NCBI RefSeq assembly: GCF_015350995.1 | Contig: NZ_JADKRW010000002.1 | Span: 124,001 to 188,000, forward strand | Length of the DNA: 64,000 nucleotides | Direction: 5' to 3' | Origin: Curtobacterium sp. VKM Ac-1393 | Lineage (GTDB): Bacteria; Actinomycetota; Actinomycetes; Actinomycetales; Microbacteriaceae | Part shown: piece by piece, positions 8,837-15,797 of the stretch | How positions within the stretch are numbered: the stretch's first letter is position 1 | Layout of the letters: each line of letters opens with the position of its first letter | Program-made: the position numbers and the translations under genes | The notes under the pieces: model-generated | What the model was told of the DNA's origin: nothing | The model's database searches: none | Seen by the model: the letters and a program-made list of their open reading frames with translations, nothing else

Positions 8837-10029
8837 GCCCCGCTCGCTCCGTCCCGCTCTCGGTACTCGACCTGGTGCCGGTCACCGCCGGGTCCTCCGC
8901 AGCCACGGCGCTCCACCGCACCGTCGACCTGGCCGTCGCCGCGGAACGTGCCGGGTACGCCCGCTACTGGCTCGCCGAGCACCACCTCAACCCCGGGGTG
9001 GCGGGCAGTGCGCCGACCATCGTGATCGGAGCGGTCGCCGCGGCCACGTCCACCATTCGGGTCGGCAGCGCGGCGACGCTCGTCGGCAACGCCCGGGGGC
9101 TGCAGATCGCCGAGACCTTCGGCACCCTCGCGGCGCTGTACGGGCCGCGGATCGACCTCGGGCTCGGCCGCTCCGGGGCGCCGGCACCCGGTACCCCCAA
9201 GCCGCCGTCGCTCGCGCCGCGGTCGGACCAGGTCGTCGACGGACTGCTCGTGCCCGCACCGTTCGACTTCCGCATCGCACCGGGCAGCCGGTTCGCCCTG
9301 CAGGGGGAGATGCTCGGACGCGTCCCCGGTGACGTCGACCGGTTCGAGGGCGAGCTGTCGCTCATCCGGGCGCTGTTCGCCGGCACGTGGTCGCGGGACG
9401 GCGCCGTCGTCGAGGCGCCGCCCGCGGCCGGAGCCGAGGTCGAACTGTGGATCCACGGGTCGACCGGCGGTGAGAGCGCCCGGGTCGCCGGAGCACTCGG
9501 ACTGCCGTACGGCGCGAACTACCACACGTCGCCCGGCACGGTCCTGGCGTCGGTGCAGGCCTACCGCGACGCGTTCCGCCCCGGGGTGTTCCAGGCGCCG
9601 CACGTCATCGTGTCGGCGGACGTCGTCGTCGGGCGCACCGAGGCCGAGGCCGCGGAGCTGTCGCTCGGGTACGCGGAGTGGGTGCACTCGATCCGCTCCG
9701 GCGTCGGGGCGATCGCGTACCCGACCCCGTCCGCAGCACGTGTTGCGCCGCTCGCTGCGGCGGAAGCGGCGTCGGTCGCCGATCGGCTCGCCACCCGCTT
9801 CGTCGGGGATGCTGCGGCCGTCGCGGACCGCCTCGAGGTCCTGCAGCGGGCGACCGGCGCGGACGAGCTCCTGGTGACGACGATCACGCACGACCACGAC
9901 GCCCGGGTGCGTTCGTACGAGCTGCTCGCGGCGGAGTGGGCGGCGCGGGGTGCTGGTGCTGGTGCCGGTGCTGTGGATGCCGGGGTGGATGCCGGGGTGG
10001 GTGCCGGGGTGGGTGCCGGCGTGCGCTGA
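8833..10029 (+). CDS. LLM-class flavin-dependent oxidoreductase, MsnO8-like
   Basis: A 398-aa luciferase-like protein starting at GTG overlapping the SBP stop (GTGA). The core has SVLDLVPV, YWLAEHHLNPGVAGSAPTI, IRVGSAATLV and GRIDLGLGRSG-like motifs of the MsnO8 subgroup. The last ~28 residues (from about 370) are a Gly/Ala/Val/Asp repeat encoded by short tandem DNA repeats; they look like a slippage-generated extension past the normal C-terminus. It is the last gene of the rightward operon. Followed by a cluster of hairpins facing the convergent amino-acid ABC operon. Confidence 0.85.
   Translation: MSPARSVPLSVLDLVPVTAGSSAATALHRTVDLAVAAERAGYARYWLAEHHLNPGVAGSAPTIVIGAVAAATSTIRVGSAATLVGNARGLQIAETFGTLAALYGPRIDLGLGRSGAPAPGTPKPPSLAPRSDQVVDGLLVPAPFDFRIAPGSRFALQGEMLGRVPGDVDRFEGELSLIRALFAGTWSRDGAVVEAPPAAGAEVELWIHGSTGGESARVAGALGLPYGANYHTSPGTVLASVQAYRDAFRPGVFQAPHVIVSADVVVGRTEAEAAELSLGYAEWVHSIRSGVGAIAYPTPSAARVAPLAAAEAASVADRLATRFVGDAAAVADRLEVLQRATGADELLVTTITHDHDARVRSYELLAAEWAARGAGAGAGAVDAGVDAGVGAGVGAGVR
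9949..10026 (+). repeat. In-gene short tandem repeats encoding a Gly/Ala/Val tail
   Basis: GGTGCTGGTGCTGGTGCC runs are followed by about four copies of a 12-base unit close to GATGCCGGGGTG / GGTGCCGGGGTG. All units are multiples of three, so copy-number change would alter tail length without a frameshift. Seen directly. Confidence 0.8.
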
Positions 10030-10040
10030 CCGCACCGATC

Positions 10041-10270
10041 TGGAACGACGAGCTCGATGTCGCACGACGTCGAGCTCGTCGTTCCACGTCGGTGCGCGTG
10101 CATGTTCCGACGATCCACCCGTTGATCGTCAGGTGGATCGTCGTCCCTTGCGCATGCATCGAGTGCGTGTGCATGTTCCGACGATGCACGCGTCGATCAC
10201 CTCGTGGAATGTCGGACGATGCGCGCGCACAGAGCGACTCCCTCGACGTCGTGCGACATCGAGGGAGTCG
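10041..10270. repeat. Cluster of hairpins with a conserved 12-base loop
   Basis: Between two convergent operons lie: hairpin 1 (17-bp perfect stem 10041-10057/10070-10086, loop TGTCGCACGACG), hairpin 2 (11-bp perfect stem 10109-10119/10132-10142, loop CGTTGATCGTCA), an imperfect outer stem 10163-10174/10219-10230, and hairpin 4 (12-bp perfect stem 10235-10246/10259-10270, loop CGTCGTGCGACA). The loop of hairpin 4 is the exact reverse complement of loop 1; loop 2 matches it at 8 of 12. Outer stem ends share GGAACGAC; the stem middles differ but stay paired. A 23-base direct repeat (10092-10114 and 10163-10185, one mismatch) is interleaved. Probably bidirectional terminators and/or a REP-like family. 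Confidence 0.75.
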
Positions 10271-10292
10271 TTCCGAGTCGGGCGGGCCCGGC

Positions 10293-11306
10293 TCAGCTCG
10301 CGTCGAGCGGCAGCCCCTCGGGGTTGACCTCGGAGTGCTCCACGGCCTCGTTCGACAGGTTGTACGACTTGAGCCACTTCGCGTACGTGCCGTCGTCGAT
10401 CAGCTCGTCGATGGCGTCCGCGATGGGCTCGGCGAGCCCGCTGTCCTTCTTCGTCGTCGCCGCGATGAGCCCCTGCAGGTCCCCGCCCGCGCCGGAGAAC
10501 GTGCCGGCCGTCTTCGTCGGGTTCGCGCCGTCCGCGCTCAACGTGTTCTGGTAAGCGACCGTCGGGTTCGGCCCGAAGTACGCGTCGATCTTGCCGGAGT
10601 CGAGCGCCAGCTTCACGGCGTTGCCGTCCGGGTAGTACTTGATCGTGATCGTCTTGCCCTGCTTCGCCAGGTCGGCCTTCCAGCCGAGCAGGATGAGCTC
10701 CTGGTTGGTGCCGGAACTGACGGCGACGGTCTTGCCGGCGAGCACGGACGGGTCGCCGTCGAACGTCAACGAGGAGTCCTCCGGCACCTGCAGCGCGAGG
10801 TTGTCCTGACGGTAGGACGCGAAGTCGTACTTCTCGCGGCGCTGCTCGGTCACGGTGATGTTCGAGAAGCCCGCGTCGTACTTGCCGCTGTCGATGCCGA
10901 CGAACAGGTTGTCCCACGTGGCGTTCTGGACGTCGGCCTCCAGACCGAGCTTCGCGGCGACGAGCCGCCCGAGGTCCGGTTCGGACCCGGTCAGCGTCTT
11001 CTGGTCGTCGCCGGTGAACGCGAGCGGCGGGAAGCCGGCCGGCAGGGCGCCGATGCCGATGGTGAGCGTCCCCGCCTGCTTGACGTCGGCGGGCAGGGCG
11101 TCGTGGAGTGCGGTGTCCTCCTTGACGGTGACCTTCGTCTCGGTCGCGGCGCCGTTCGACGCCGCGCCGATCGTGACCGAGCCGGAGCCGGCGCCGGCGC
11201 CGGCCGTCGCCGACGTGGCGCATCCGGCGAGCGCCACGACGACTCCGGTGGCGAGGACGAGGGCGCCGGCGCGGGTCCGCCAGCGGGAAGGGGTGGTGAT
11301 GGACAT
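10293..11306 (-). CDS. Polar amino acid ABC transporter substrate-binding lipoprotein (SBP family 3)
   Basis: A 337-aa lipoprotein with signal peptide and lipobox ALAGC (Cys29). After an Ala/Gly/Ser linker comes a family 3 fold: LTIGIGALPAGFPPLAFTGD, PDLGRLVAAKLGLEAD, WDNLFVGIDSGKYDAGFSNI, TEQRREKYDFASY and GTNQELIL. Family members bind polar amino acids, opines or cystine. It is the distal gene of a leftward operon permease-ATPase-SBP, with 63 bases between the ATPase stop and this start. The GAFSNITVTEQR-type segment is shared with cystine and glutamate binders, so I do not assign one ligand. Confidence 0.88.
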   Translation of the reverse strand: MSITTPSRWRTRAGALVLATGVVVALAGCATSATAGAGAGSGSVTIGAASNGAATETKVTVKEDTALHDALPADVKQAGTLTIGIGALPAGFPPLAFTGDDQKTLTGSEPDLGRLVAAKLGLEADVQNATWDNLFVGIDSGKYDAGFSNITVTEQRREKYDFASYRQDNLALQVPEDSSLTFDGDPSVLAGKTVAVSSGTNQELILLGWKADLAKQGKTITIKYYPDGNAVKLALDSGKIDAYFGPNPTVAYQNTLSADGANPTKTAGTFSGAGGDLQGLIAATTKKDSGLAEPIADAIDELIDDGTYAKWLKSYNLSNEAVEHSEVNPEGLPLDAS

Positions 11307-11369
11307 GGTTCTCCTGGGATCGGGATCGAGATCGGGTGGAAGGGAAGAAGGAACGTCGAGGGGGCGGCG

Positions 11370-12143
11370 TCAGCGGACGCGGGACAGGAAGTCCCGCGTG
11401 CGAGGGTGCTGCGGATCGTCGAGCACCTGGGCGGGCGCGCCCTGCTCGACGACGCGGCCGTGGTCGAGGAACACGACGTGGTCGGCGACCTCGCGGGCGA
11501 AGGCGATCTCGTGGGTGACGATGACGAGCGTGGTGCCCGTGTCCGCCAACCCCCGGATGACCCCGAGCACCTCGCCGACGAGCTCCGGGTCGAGCGCCGA
11601 GGTCGGCTCGTCGAGCAGGACGACCGACGGTTCGAGCGCCAGCGCCCGCGCGATGGCCACGCGCTGCTGCTGTCCGCCGGAGAGCTGCCGCGGCCGGGTG
11701 TCGCCGCGGTCGCCGAGTCCGACGCGCTCGAGCAGGGCCGCAGCACGGTCGCGGGCCACGGCACGGGGGACCCCGGCGGCGATCGGCCCCTCTGCCACGT
11801 TCTCGAGCGCGGTCAGGTGCGGGAACAGGTTGAAGTGCTGGAACACGAACCCGATCCGCGAGCGCTGCCGCAGGATCAGCCGCTCTGGCAGCTCCTTGTA
11901 CCGGGGGACCCCGTCGCGCCCGGGCCGGAGCTGGACGCCGATGGTCTCGCCGCCGACCGTGACCACCCCGCGGTCGAGCGGTTCGAGGTGGTTGATCGCG
12001 CGCAGCAGCGTGGACTTGCCGGACCCGGAGGGACCGAGCACGACGGTCACGCTCCCGGACGGCAGCGTCAGGTCGATGCCGTCGACGACGACCGTGTCAC
12101 CGAAGGCCTTGACGGCTCCGTGGATGCTGATCGCCGCGCTCAT
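11370..12143 (-). CDS. Polar amino acid ABC transporter ATP-binding protein
   Basis: A 257-aa ABC ATPase of the GlnQ/HisP type. I start at the ATG overlapping the permease stop (ATGA read leftward), giving MSAAISIHGAVKAFGD; a longer open frame upstream has no support. Motifs: Walker A GPSGSGKST, LRAINHLEPLDRG, Q-loop FVFQHFNLFPHLTALENV, signature LSGGQQQR, Walker B VVLLDEPTSALD and switch His in VTHEIAFAREV. It should energise the permease encoded just upstream and pair with the lipoprotein encoded just downstream. Confidence 0.93.
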   Translation of the reverse strand: MSAAISIHGAVKAFGDTVVVDGIDLTLPSGSVTVVLGPSGSGKSTLLRAINHLEPLDRGVVTVGGETIGVQLRPGRDGVPRYKELPERLILRQRSRIGFVFQHFNLFPHLTALENVAEGPIAAGVPRAVARDRAAALLERVGLGDRGDTRPRQLSGGQQQRVAIARALALEPSVVLLDEPTSALDPELVGEVLGVIRGLADTGTTLVIVTHEIAFAREVADHVVFLDHGRVVEQGAPAQVLDDPQHPRTRDFLSRVR

Positions 12144-13180
12144 CGGACCGCTCCGGACCGCGCACCGCGACGCACGGCGGACCGCACCCGCTGGAACGGC
12201 GTGGGCGGCAAGGTCCGCGCCGACCCCCTCGAGGTCCACCGCTCGACGTAGTACTGCACGACCGACACCGCACTGGTGAGCGCGAGGTACCAGATCGTGG
12301 CGACGACGAGCAGCGGGATGATGTCGGTCGGGTAGGTGCTCGACAGGTTCTGGACGACGCCGAACAGGTCGAGCAGCGACACGTAGAACAGCAGCGACGA
12401 TGCCTTGAGCAGCCCGACGACCTGGTTCACGAACGCCGGCACGATCGACCGCAGCGCCTGCGGCAGGATCACCCGCACGAACTGCCGGCGTCGGGGGAGC
12501 CCGAGGGCCTGCGCGGCTTCGTGCTGTCCGTGGTCGACGGCGAGCACGCCGGCGCGGACGATCTCGGACGCGTACGCGATCTCACTCAGGCTCAGCCCGA
12601 TGACGCCGATCGCCAGGTCGCCGAGGACGTTGGCGGTGGGCACCTCGACCTGCGGCCCGAACGGGATCCCGACCCCGATCGTCGGGTACAGCGACCCGAG
12701 GTTGTACAGGAAGACGAGCACCAGGATGAGGGGCACGGAGCGGAACAGCCAGACGTAGCTCCACGCCAGCCCGGACAGCACCGGGTTGCGCGACAGCCGG
12801 GCGATCGCGACGACGACGCCGCCGGCGAAGCTGATCACCGCGCTGAGTCCCGTCGCCACGAGCGTCAGCTGCAGGCCGGTCAGGATCGCCGGGCTGAACA
12901 GCCACTTCCCGACGGCCGGCCACCCCCACGCCTCGTTCGTGAACAGCGTCTCGACGAAGTTCAGGAGCACCACCAGCACGACGGCCGCGGCGATCCAGCG
13001 CAGCGGGTGCCGCAACGGCAGGACGGGCCGGTCGAGTGCGGCGCGTCCCGCCGCGTCGATGGTCGCGGCGGTCGTCCGGGAGGCCCGGGGAGCGTCCGCC
13101 TCGCGGGTCGCGTCGTCGACGCCGGCCGCGTCGACTGCGCCGGTCGCGTCCCGGGGCGGGCCCGTTCTGGTGTCGGTCAT
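12140..13180 (-). CDS. Amino acid ABC transporter permease (His/Glu/Gln/Arg/opine type)
   Basis: A 346-aa permease. After an unusually long polar N-terminal tail of about 60 residues come membrane segments and the family markers LQLTLVATGLSAVISFAGGVVVAI, FRSVPLILVLVFLYNLG, LSEIAYASEIVRAGVLAV (first-helix/EAA region), GQHEAAQALGL and LPQALRSIVPAFVNQVVGLLKASSL. One gene is present, so the channel may be a homodimer. The ATG sits 6 bases from a TACGGT -10 element, which suggests a leaderless transcript. First gene of a leftward permease-ATPase-SBP operon. Confidence 0.92.
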   Translation of the reverse strand: MTDTRTGPPRDATGAVDAAGVDDATREADAPRASRTTAATIDAAGRAALDRPVLPLRHPLRWIAAAVVLVVLLNFVETLFTNEAWGWPAVGKWLFSPAILTGLQLTLVATGLSAVISFAGGVVVAIARLSRNPVLSGLAWSYVWLFRSVPLILVLVFLYNLGSLYPTIGVGIPFGPQVEVPTANVLGDLAIGVIGLSLSEIAYASEIVRAGVLAVDHGQHEAAQALGLPRRRQFVRVILPQALRSIVPAFVNQVVGLLKASSLLFYVSLLDLFGVVQNLSSTYPTDIIPLLVVATIWYLALTSAVSVVQYYVERWTSRGSARTLPPTPFQRVRSAVRRGARSGAVR

Positions 13181-13186
13181 GTCGCG

Positions 13187-13192
13187 ACCGTA
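13187..13192 (-). promoter_or_regulatory. -10 element of the amino acid ABC operon (leaderless)
   Basis: TACGGT on the minus strand ends 6 bases before the permease ATG, placing the transcript start at or next to the A of the ATG. Confidence 0.6.
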
Positions 13193-13333
13193 GAAGGGTC
13201 GCGCGGCGCGGACAACGCGCGGCGAAACACACCGCTACGCGGCGGAACCCGGCGTCACAGACGCGGGATCTGTGACGCCCGGTGACGCGTCGTGGTGCTC
13301 GTCCGACCCGGCCGCACTGTCGGTGGTGCTCCC

Positions 13334-13339
13334 TAGCGT
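13334..13339 (+). promoter_or_regulatory. -10 element, leaderless promoter
   Basis: TAGCGT followed by 6 bases and then GTG at 13346. This spacing is the reason for preferring 13346 over the in-frame GTG at 13340. Confidence 0.55.
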
Positions 13340-13345
13340 GTGGAC

Positions 13346-14314
13346 GTGGCCGAACCCGTGGATGCGTGGTGGCGTCGCCGGCAGTGGTCGCGCGGCGAGG
13401 CGGTGCCGTACGCCGTCGGCCAGTTCCGCGCCGACTGGGCGCCGTACCCGGTGCTCATCCGGCAGTACCACCCGGACTGGAACCACGGCGTGGTCCTGAC
13501 CCAGGTGCCCCCGGCGGCCGAGGTCCTGCTGACGTGGGAGTGCGACGTCGGCCACGTCTTCGTCGCCACCCCGGCCGAGCAGCGGTCGCGCCCCGGTCGT
13601 GAGCGTCGGCGCTCCGTCTGGTGCCCGGAGTGTTCGGTGCAGGCCCAACCGCAGCGCTGGCCGGTCCTGCCGTCGGACTGGCCGGCGCAGGTGCCGGTCC
13701 CGCAGCGGGTGGTCCGTGCGACCGGCCGCCAGACCCTGCCTGCCGCGCCGACACGCGGGACCCCTGCGGGTGCCGTGGCCTCGAGCCGGAGCGGTGCCCG
13801 TCGACCGGCGCCCGGAGCACCACGTCGGCCCAGCCAACCGGTTCCCCGGACCATCTGCCCGAAGACCCCGCGGGTGCCCTCGGGTGAGTCGTTCACGAGC
13901 GTGTGCGCACCGGCGACGGCCTCCGCGGTCGAGGCCGAGCTCCGCGCCGCGCTGTCCGACCGGTTCGCGTTCACGTTCGACCACTCCGCGATCCGGCTCG
14001 ACCGCCCGTTCTTCGACCACGTCGAGGTCTGGCCGGACATCGTCCTGCCCGAGCTCCGCGTCGCGATCGAGTACGACTCGACCGGTCGGCACGGCCTCGA
14101 GCACGTCGGGCCCCGGCAGGAGACCGACCGCAAGAAGGACCGCGCCGTCCGTGCCGTCGGCTGGGAGGTCGTGCGCATCCGCACCGGGCGGCTGCCGGCG
14201 CTCGGCCCGCACGACCTGCAGGTGTCCGGCATCTCCGGCCGGACCATCGGGCTGCTGGTCGACACCCTGCGCGCGATCCGTGGCGACCTGTTCGTGGACG
14301 CGTACGCGCGGTGA
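13346..14314 (+). CDS. Zinc-ribbon protein with C-terminal PD-(D/E)XK (DUF559/Vsr-like) nuclease domain
   Basis: A 322-aa protein. Residues about 55-100 hold a treble-clef-like zinc ribbon of the DUF4379 type: WECDVGHVFVA ... VWCPECS (C..GH..C-P-x-C). After a Pro/Arg-rich linker, residues about 195-310 read WPDIVLPELRVAIEYDSTGRH, then D-KKDRAVRAVGWEVVRIRTG. That is the PD-x(10)-E-x-D / H / D..R / GW.V.R layout of DUF559 and Vsr-like endonucleases. Catalytic residues appear present, so it may cut DNA. It stands alone, divergent from the ABC operon, with no methylase nearby. A dedicated restriction role is therefore not supported; function unknown. Confidence 0.7.
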   Translation: MAEPVDAWWRRRQWSRGEAVPYAVGQFRADWAPYPVLIRQYHPDWNHGVVLTQVPPAAEVLLTWECDVGHVFVATPAEQRSRPGRERRRSVWCPECSVQAQPQRWPVLPSDWPAQVPVPQRVVRATGRQTLPAAPTRGTPAGAVASSRSGARRPAPGAPRRPSQPVPRTICPKTPRVPSGESFTSVCAPATASAVEAELRAALSDRFAFTFDHSAIRLDRPFFDHVEVWPDIVLPELRVAIEYDSTGRHGLEHVGPRQETDRKKDRAVRAVGWEVVRIRTGRLPALGPHDLQVSGISGRTIGLLVDTLRAIRGDLFVDAYAR

Positions 14315-14411
14315 GCCGACGCCTCGGCACGGCGAGCGATCGGGGTACGCGATCGCCGAACGGGGTACACGTCGTCTGGGTCCGCCGCCGAGCGACCGGT
14401 AGGCATGAGTG

Positions 14412-15797
14412 GTGACCCCTGCGTTCTGCCTCCACGCGCTGGGGGCGAGCTCCGAGGAGTTCGCCCTGCTCCGCCGTGCCCTGATCCGTGACGACCTCGA
14501 ACTCATCGGCATCGACCTGCCCGGGTTCGGCCGCAGCCCGGCCTCGTCCGGCACCACCGTCGAGGAGATGGCCGTGCTCGTCGAGCGGGCGATCGGTGCG
14601 AGCGGCGCCAGTGAGTGGGTGCTCCTCGGACACTCGATGGGCGGCAAGGTCGCCACCGTCGTCGCCGACCGCACCATGTCCGGCGCCAACGGCCTGTTCG
14701 GCCTGCGCGCCGTGGTGCTGCTCGCGGCCTCACCACTCGCCCCGGAACCCATGGACGACGACCGACGTGCCTCGATGCTGTCGTGGGCGGCGGACGGCCC
14801 GATCAGCGCGGCCCACGCGGCCGAGTTCGTCGAGGCGAACACCGCCTCGACCCTGTCGCCGGAACGGCACACGACCGCGGTGCAGGACGTCGAGCGCACC
14901 GATCCCGGCGCGTGGACGGCGTGGCTCACCCGTGGCAGCCGCGAGGACTGGTCCGACGCCGCCCCGAACCCGGTGCCGACGCTCGTGCTCGCCGGCGCCG
15001 AGGACGGCGACCTCGATGCCGACGCCCAGCGCCGGCTGACGCTGCCGCACTGGCCGGACTCCGAGCTTCACGTCGTCGACGGTGCGGCACACCTGCTGCC
15101 ATGGGAACAACCCGAGGCCGTGGCGGACCGGATCCGTGACTTCTGGACCCGCCGGTTCACCGGCGCTCCCGTCGTGCCCGTCGAGCAGGCACGGGTGATC
15201 GCCTCGCCGCGGGTCAGCGCCCGCATGCGCTCCCTGTTGGCGGCACGTGCGCTGCCCGACGACCCGGCTGCCGAACCACGGGCGATCACGACCGTGCAGC
15301 TGCAGACCCTCCGCGCGATCGCCCGGATCGTCGTGCCGCAGCCCGGCGAGGGCCAGGTCGACCTCGCCCTGCGCGTCGACACCCAGCTCGCGGCCGGGCT
15401 CGGCGACGGCTGGCGGGTCGACGGCATGCCCGTGGACGTCGAGGCCTACCGGGCCGCGCTCGACGTGCTCGAGGCGGCGGCGCGGGCCGACACGCTGGAC
15501 CGTGCCCTGCAGGACGTCGCTGCCGGCGAGTACCGCATCGACGGCGCGGTCGGCGCCGCGATGGACGCCCAGCAGCTGCGCGCCTGGTTCGAGGACGCCA
15601 GCGTCGACCTCGTGAAGCACTGGCTCGCCCACCCGGCGACGATGGCGGCGATCGACTTCGACGGCTTCGCGAACGGCGGCGACGGCGTCCGCAAGCAGGG
15701 CTTCCAACTGCTCGGCGCCGACGAGCGCGAAGCATGGGAACCATCGGCACCGCGGACACAGCACGACATCCCCACGACGACGGAAGCAGCACGATGA
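14412..15797 (+). CDS. Alpha/beta hydrolase fused to a gluconate 2-dehydrogenase subunit 3-like domain
   Basis: A 461-aa two-domain protein. Residues 1 to about 245 form an alpha/beta hydrolase: oxyanion strand FCLHALGAS, nucleophile elbow GHSMGG (Ser75), acid region LAGAEDGDLD, and His in VDGAAHLLPW. Residues about 270-430 (LLAARALPDDPAA... TVQLQTLRAIARIVVPQPGEGQVDLALRVD ... WFEDASVDLVKHWLAHPATM) resemble the small subunit of membrane GMC dehydrogenases (gluconate_2-dh3). The GMC gene follows with a 4-base overlap, as the large-subunit gene does in those systems. Fusion to a hydrolase is unusual. No Tat signal is visible, so the pair may act in the cytoplasm. GTG at 14409 is an alternative start. 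Confidence 0.72.
   Translation: MTPAFCLHALGASSEEFALLRRALIRDDLELIGIDLPGFGRSPASSGTTVEEMAVLVERAIGASGASEWVLLGHSMGGKVATVVADRTMSGANGLFGLRAVVLLAASPLAPEPMDDDRRASMLSWAADGPISAAHAAEFVEANTASTLSPERHTTAVQDVERTDPGAWTAWLTRGSREDWSDAAPNPVPTLVLAGAEDGDLDADAQRRLTLPHWPDSELHVVDGAAHLLPWEQPEAVADRIRDFWTRRFTGAPVVPVEQARVIASPRVSARMRSLLAARALPDDPAAEPRAITTVQLQTLRAIARIVVPQPGEGQVDLALRVDTQLAAGLGDGWRVDGMPVDVEAYRAALDVLEAAARADTLDRALQDVAAGEYRIDGAVGAAMDAQQLRAWFEDASVDLVKHWLAHPATMAAIDFDGFANGGDGVRKQGFQLLGADEREAWEPSAPRTQHDIPTTTEAAR

Noticed and set aside
9678..12251. Long rightward open frame of 857 codons
   Set aside because: Antisense to the amino acid ABC genes and crossing the hairpin cluster; Arg/Gly-rich translation with no domain, an effect of high GC.
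15734..15793. Earlier start for the GMC gene
   Set aside because: It would overlap the hydrolase fusion by 60 bases; the ATG at 15794 gives the operon-style ATGA overlap and a normal N-terminus.
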